From: Opitutia bacterium
GTDB lineage: Bacteria > Verrucomicrobiota > Verrucomicrobiia > Opitutales > Coraliomargaritaceae
Reading direction: 5' to 3'
Assembly: GCA_029252625.1 (NCBI GenBank)
Contig: JAQXBA010000001.1
Span: forward strand, 1 to 46,231
DNA: 46,231 nucleotides
This document shows positions 44,959-46,231 of this stretch, one piece after another; within the stretch, counting starts at the first letter, position 1; every line of letters starts with the position of its first letter. The notes beneath the pieces were generated by a model that worked only from the letters and a program-made list of their open reading frames with translations, ran no database searches and had not been told where the DNA came from. The position numbers were made by a program, and so were the translations under genes.

Positions 44959-45927
44959 ATGATCCGTCTTCTCACATCTCGCCTCTCCATCGCCGCTCTG
45001 CTCCTCTGCGCATCTGGAGGGCATGCCCAAAACCGTGAACTGCTCGGCGAATATCGCATCGGCATCGTCGGCCGTGATCAAGGTGATGCCATTTATCAGG
45101 CCACCCACCTCGGCGCTCAACATGCCGCCCGAGAGCTGAGTGAACAATACTCGATCGACGTCGAGCTCCTCGTCTTCACTCCCAATGTCGAGCAGGGGGG
45201 CAGCCAGCCAGCCTCGCTTGCCGCCCTCTTTATCGAAGACGCCGACGGCTTCATCATCAGCCCCGCTGAGCCAGAAGTCATTCGCTCGTCGATTGAATTT
45301 GCCCTCGAACAGGAGCAGGAAGTCGTCTTTTTCGAAAACCATCTCGAAGACATCCAAGTGCTCGCCGCCTTCATCGCCGACGAAGTCGAAGCCGGACGCC
45401 TCGCCGCAGAAGCACTGCTCGCGACACTTCCTACCAAAGGCAGAGTCGCGATCCTTGCCAGCAACCACCCCAGCTCTGGCATGCAGGAACGCCTCGTCGG
45501 GGCACGCGCCGCCCTCGGCTATCGCCGCATCGAAGCAGTTGTCAGCTGCGCGCCCGATTATAAATCTGCGATCGAGACGATTCGTGCCACCCAAGAAGCC
45601 GACCGTAATAATTTAATTAAAGGTTGGCTCTTTCTCGGCGACTGGCCCCTGTTGGGCATGCCCGCGCTGCCTTGGAAACCGGGCGAACTGCCCTGTGTCG
45701 CAATTCAGTCCTCCCCTTCTGCTTTTATGTATATCGATCAAGGCTATGTGAGTGCGCTGATCGTCCACCCCTACTACGACTGGGGCAAATCGAGTATGAC
45801 GGCGCTGGTCAACAAGCTGCACAAGCAAAAGACTCCAGCAGAGCGAATCCAACGCAACGCACCCCGGATCGTCGATTGGCGCAATATCGAGAGCTACCGC
45901 GAGAGCTGGAAGACTTGGCTGAAGTAA
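44959..45927 (+). CDS. Sugar-type periplasmic binding protein (Peripla_BP_4-like)
   Basis: This 322-residue protein starts with a signal peptide (RLSIAALLLCASGGHA) and has the two-lobed fold of ribose/autoinducer-type binding proteins. IGIVGRDQGDAIYQATHLGA opens the first lobe, DADGFIISPAEPEVIRSSIE marks the hinge region, and VAILASNHPSSGMQERLVGA the second. These signatures are shared with RbsB and LuxP relatives and with LacI ligand domains. No permease or ATPase is adjacent, so it is an orphan binding protein, perhaps for a sensor or a distant transporter. The ligand is unknown. A PIG-L deacetylase gene follows. Confidence 0.85.
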   Translation: MIRLLTSRLSIAALLLCASGGHAQNRELLGEYRIGIVGRDQGDAIYQATHLGAQHAARELSEQYSIDVELLVFTPNVEQGGSQPASLAALFIEDADGFIISPAEPEVIRSSIEFALEQEQEVVFFENHLEDIQVLAAFIADEVEAGRLAAEALLATLPTKGRVAILASNHPSSGMQERLVGARAALGYRRIEAVVSCAPDYKSAIETIRATQEADRNNLIKGWLFLGDWPLLGMPALPWKPGELPCVAIQSSPSAFMYIDQGYVSALIVHPYYDWGKSSMTALVNKLHKQKTPAERIQRNAPRIVDWRNIESYRESWKTWLK

Positions 45928-46052
45928 TTTCCCGCACACTCGCAAGGGTACTCCGACAGAGTCCACGGGATGTTACAGTCTGATATTTATCAGACTTGCT
46001 GCTGACAATACTTTTGCCTCTGCACCACACTTGCCCACAAGCTACACGCATT

Positions 46053-46231
46053 ATGACTGCTGCAGCCAACAACTTTTCTGACCTCTTTATTCCAGACGAC
46101 GTGGTGTCGCCCGAAGCGTATGCGCGGTGCTCACACTTGGCGATCGGCGCCCATCAGGATGATCTCGAGTTCATGGCCTTCCACGGAATCAACTCTTGCT
46201 ACGGCGACGATGGCCTCTGGTTCGGCGGCGT
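46053..46231 (+). CDS. PIG-L/LmbE-family deacetylase (3' partial)
   Basis: The first 59 residues are in view. The segment LAIGAHQDDLEFMAFHGI contains the AHxDD metal-binding motif of PIG-L deacetylases, which remove N-acetyl groups from sugars such as GlcNAc derivatives, mycothiol precursors or oligosaccharides. The catalytic Asp is present. The rest of the gene lies beyond the window. It starts 126 bases after the binding-protein gene, so a joint sugar function is possible but not shown. Confidence 0.8.
   Translation, partial: MTAAANNFSDLFIPDDVVSPEAYARCSHLAIGAHQDDLEFMAFHGINSCYGDDGLWFGG

Noticed and set aside
44953-45594. 213-codon minus-strand frame opposite the binding protein
   Set aside because: Shadow of the plus-strand gene, which has a signal peptide and family motifs.

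Overview
The window is a gene-dense stretch of about 46 kb from a bacterial chromosome, with both strands used. I see no rRNA, tRNA, CRISPR array, prophage or intact insertion sequence. The gene set is mostly housekeeping: murA, purB, purM, holA, uvrC, cinA, tyrA, aroA, rsmE, gluQ, cmk, plsC and a PPi-dependent phosphofructokinase. Together with a GxxExxY-family gene, a SUMF1-domain membrane protein, very few Shine-Dalgarno sites and many short intergenic repeats, it suggests a marine Verrucomicrobiota of the Opitutales/Puniceicoccales type (Coraliomargarita- or Lentimonas-like). That placement is inferred from overall resemblance, not measured.

Layout. 1-3431 (+): the end of a two-FtsX-domain ABC permease and a translationally coupled AttH/CrtC-like lipocalin protein. 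3428-4499 (-): a CPBP-family membrane protease and an all-alpha NTP pyrophosphatase. 4688-8052 (+): an SNF2 helicase overlapping a SWIM zinc-finger protein. 8422-10611 (+): an Arg/Gly-rich RGG-repeat protein and murA. 10691-11295: a broken RAYT-type transposase gene followed by a 22-bp inverted repeat. 11337-18757: a compact lipid-modification locus. It holds an SRPBCC protein, delta-9-type desaturase, DUF1295 protein and Cfa-like methyltransferase, facing an FAD oxidoreductase, DUF1365 protein, ECF sigma factor and small zinc anti-sigma factor, with a divergent NTF2-like lipoprotein at the end. 19238-24971 (-): pfp, purB, holA, cinA. 25049-26521 (+): an unusually compact uvrC. 26650-27334: a gene graveyard with AbrB antitoxin and PemK/MazF toxin remnants and a decayed membrane-protein gene. 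27392-30919 (-): a type IV pilin-like gene, PIN/TRAM membrane protein, a tiny membrane protein and a SUMF1-domain protein. 31079-33409 (+): tyrA and aroA. 33492-35497 (-): rsmE and a DEAD-box helicase. 35981-46231 (+): an NhaC-type antiporter, gluQ, MscS channel, cmk, plsC, a frameshifted GxxExxY gene, purM, a secreted CxxC protein with a His/Met-rich outer-membrane channel-like protein, an orphan sugar-type binding protein, and the start of a PIG-L deacetylase.

The strongest candidates for a distinct biological system are the ECF/ZAS-associated lipid locus and the GxxExxY gene bracketed by 10-bp-period ATTAACGTCC repeats, which recur at four sites between 38.7 and 45 kb. The membrane-lipid locus looks coordinated: the desaturase would supply double bonds, the Cfa-like enzyme would methylate them, and the FAD and DUF1295 proteins would carry out redox steps. 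Pieces of the two biosynthetic families (tyrA-aroA; purB, purM) lie in separate operons. Several intergenic regions carry palindromic or tandem repeats, listed individually.
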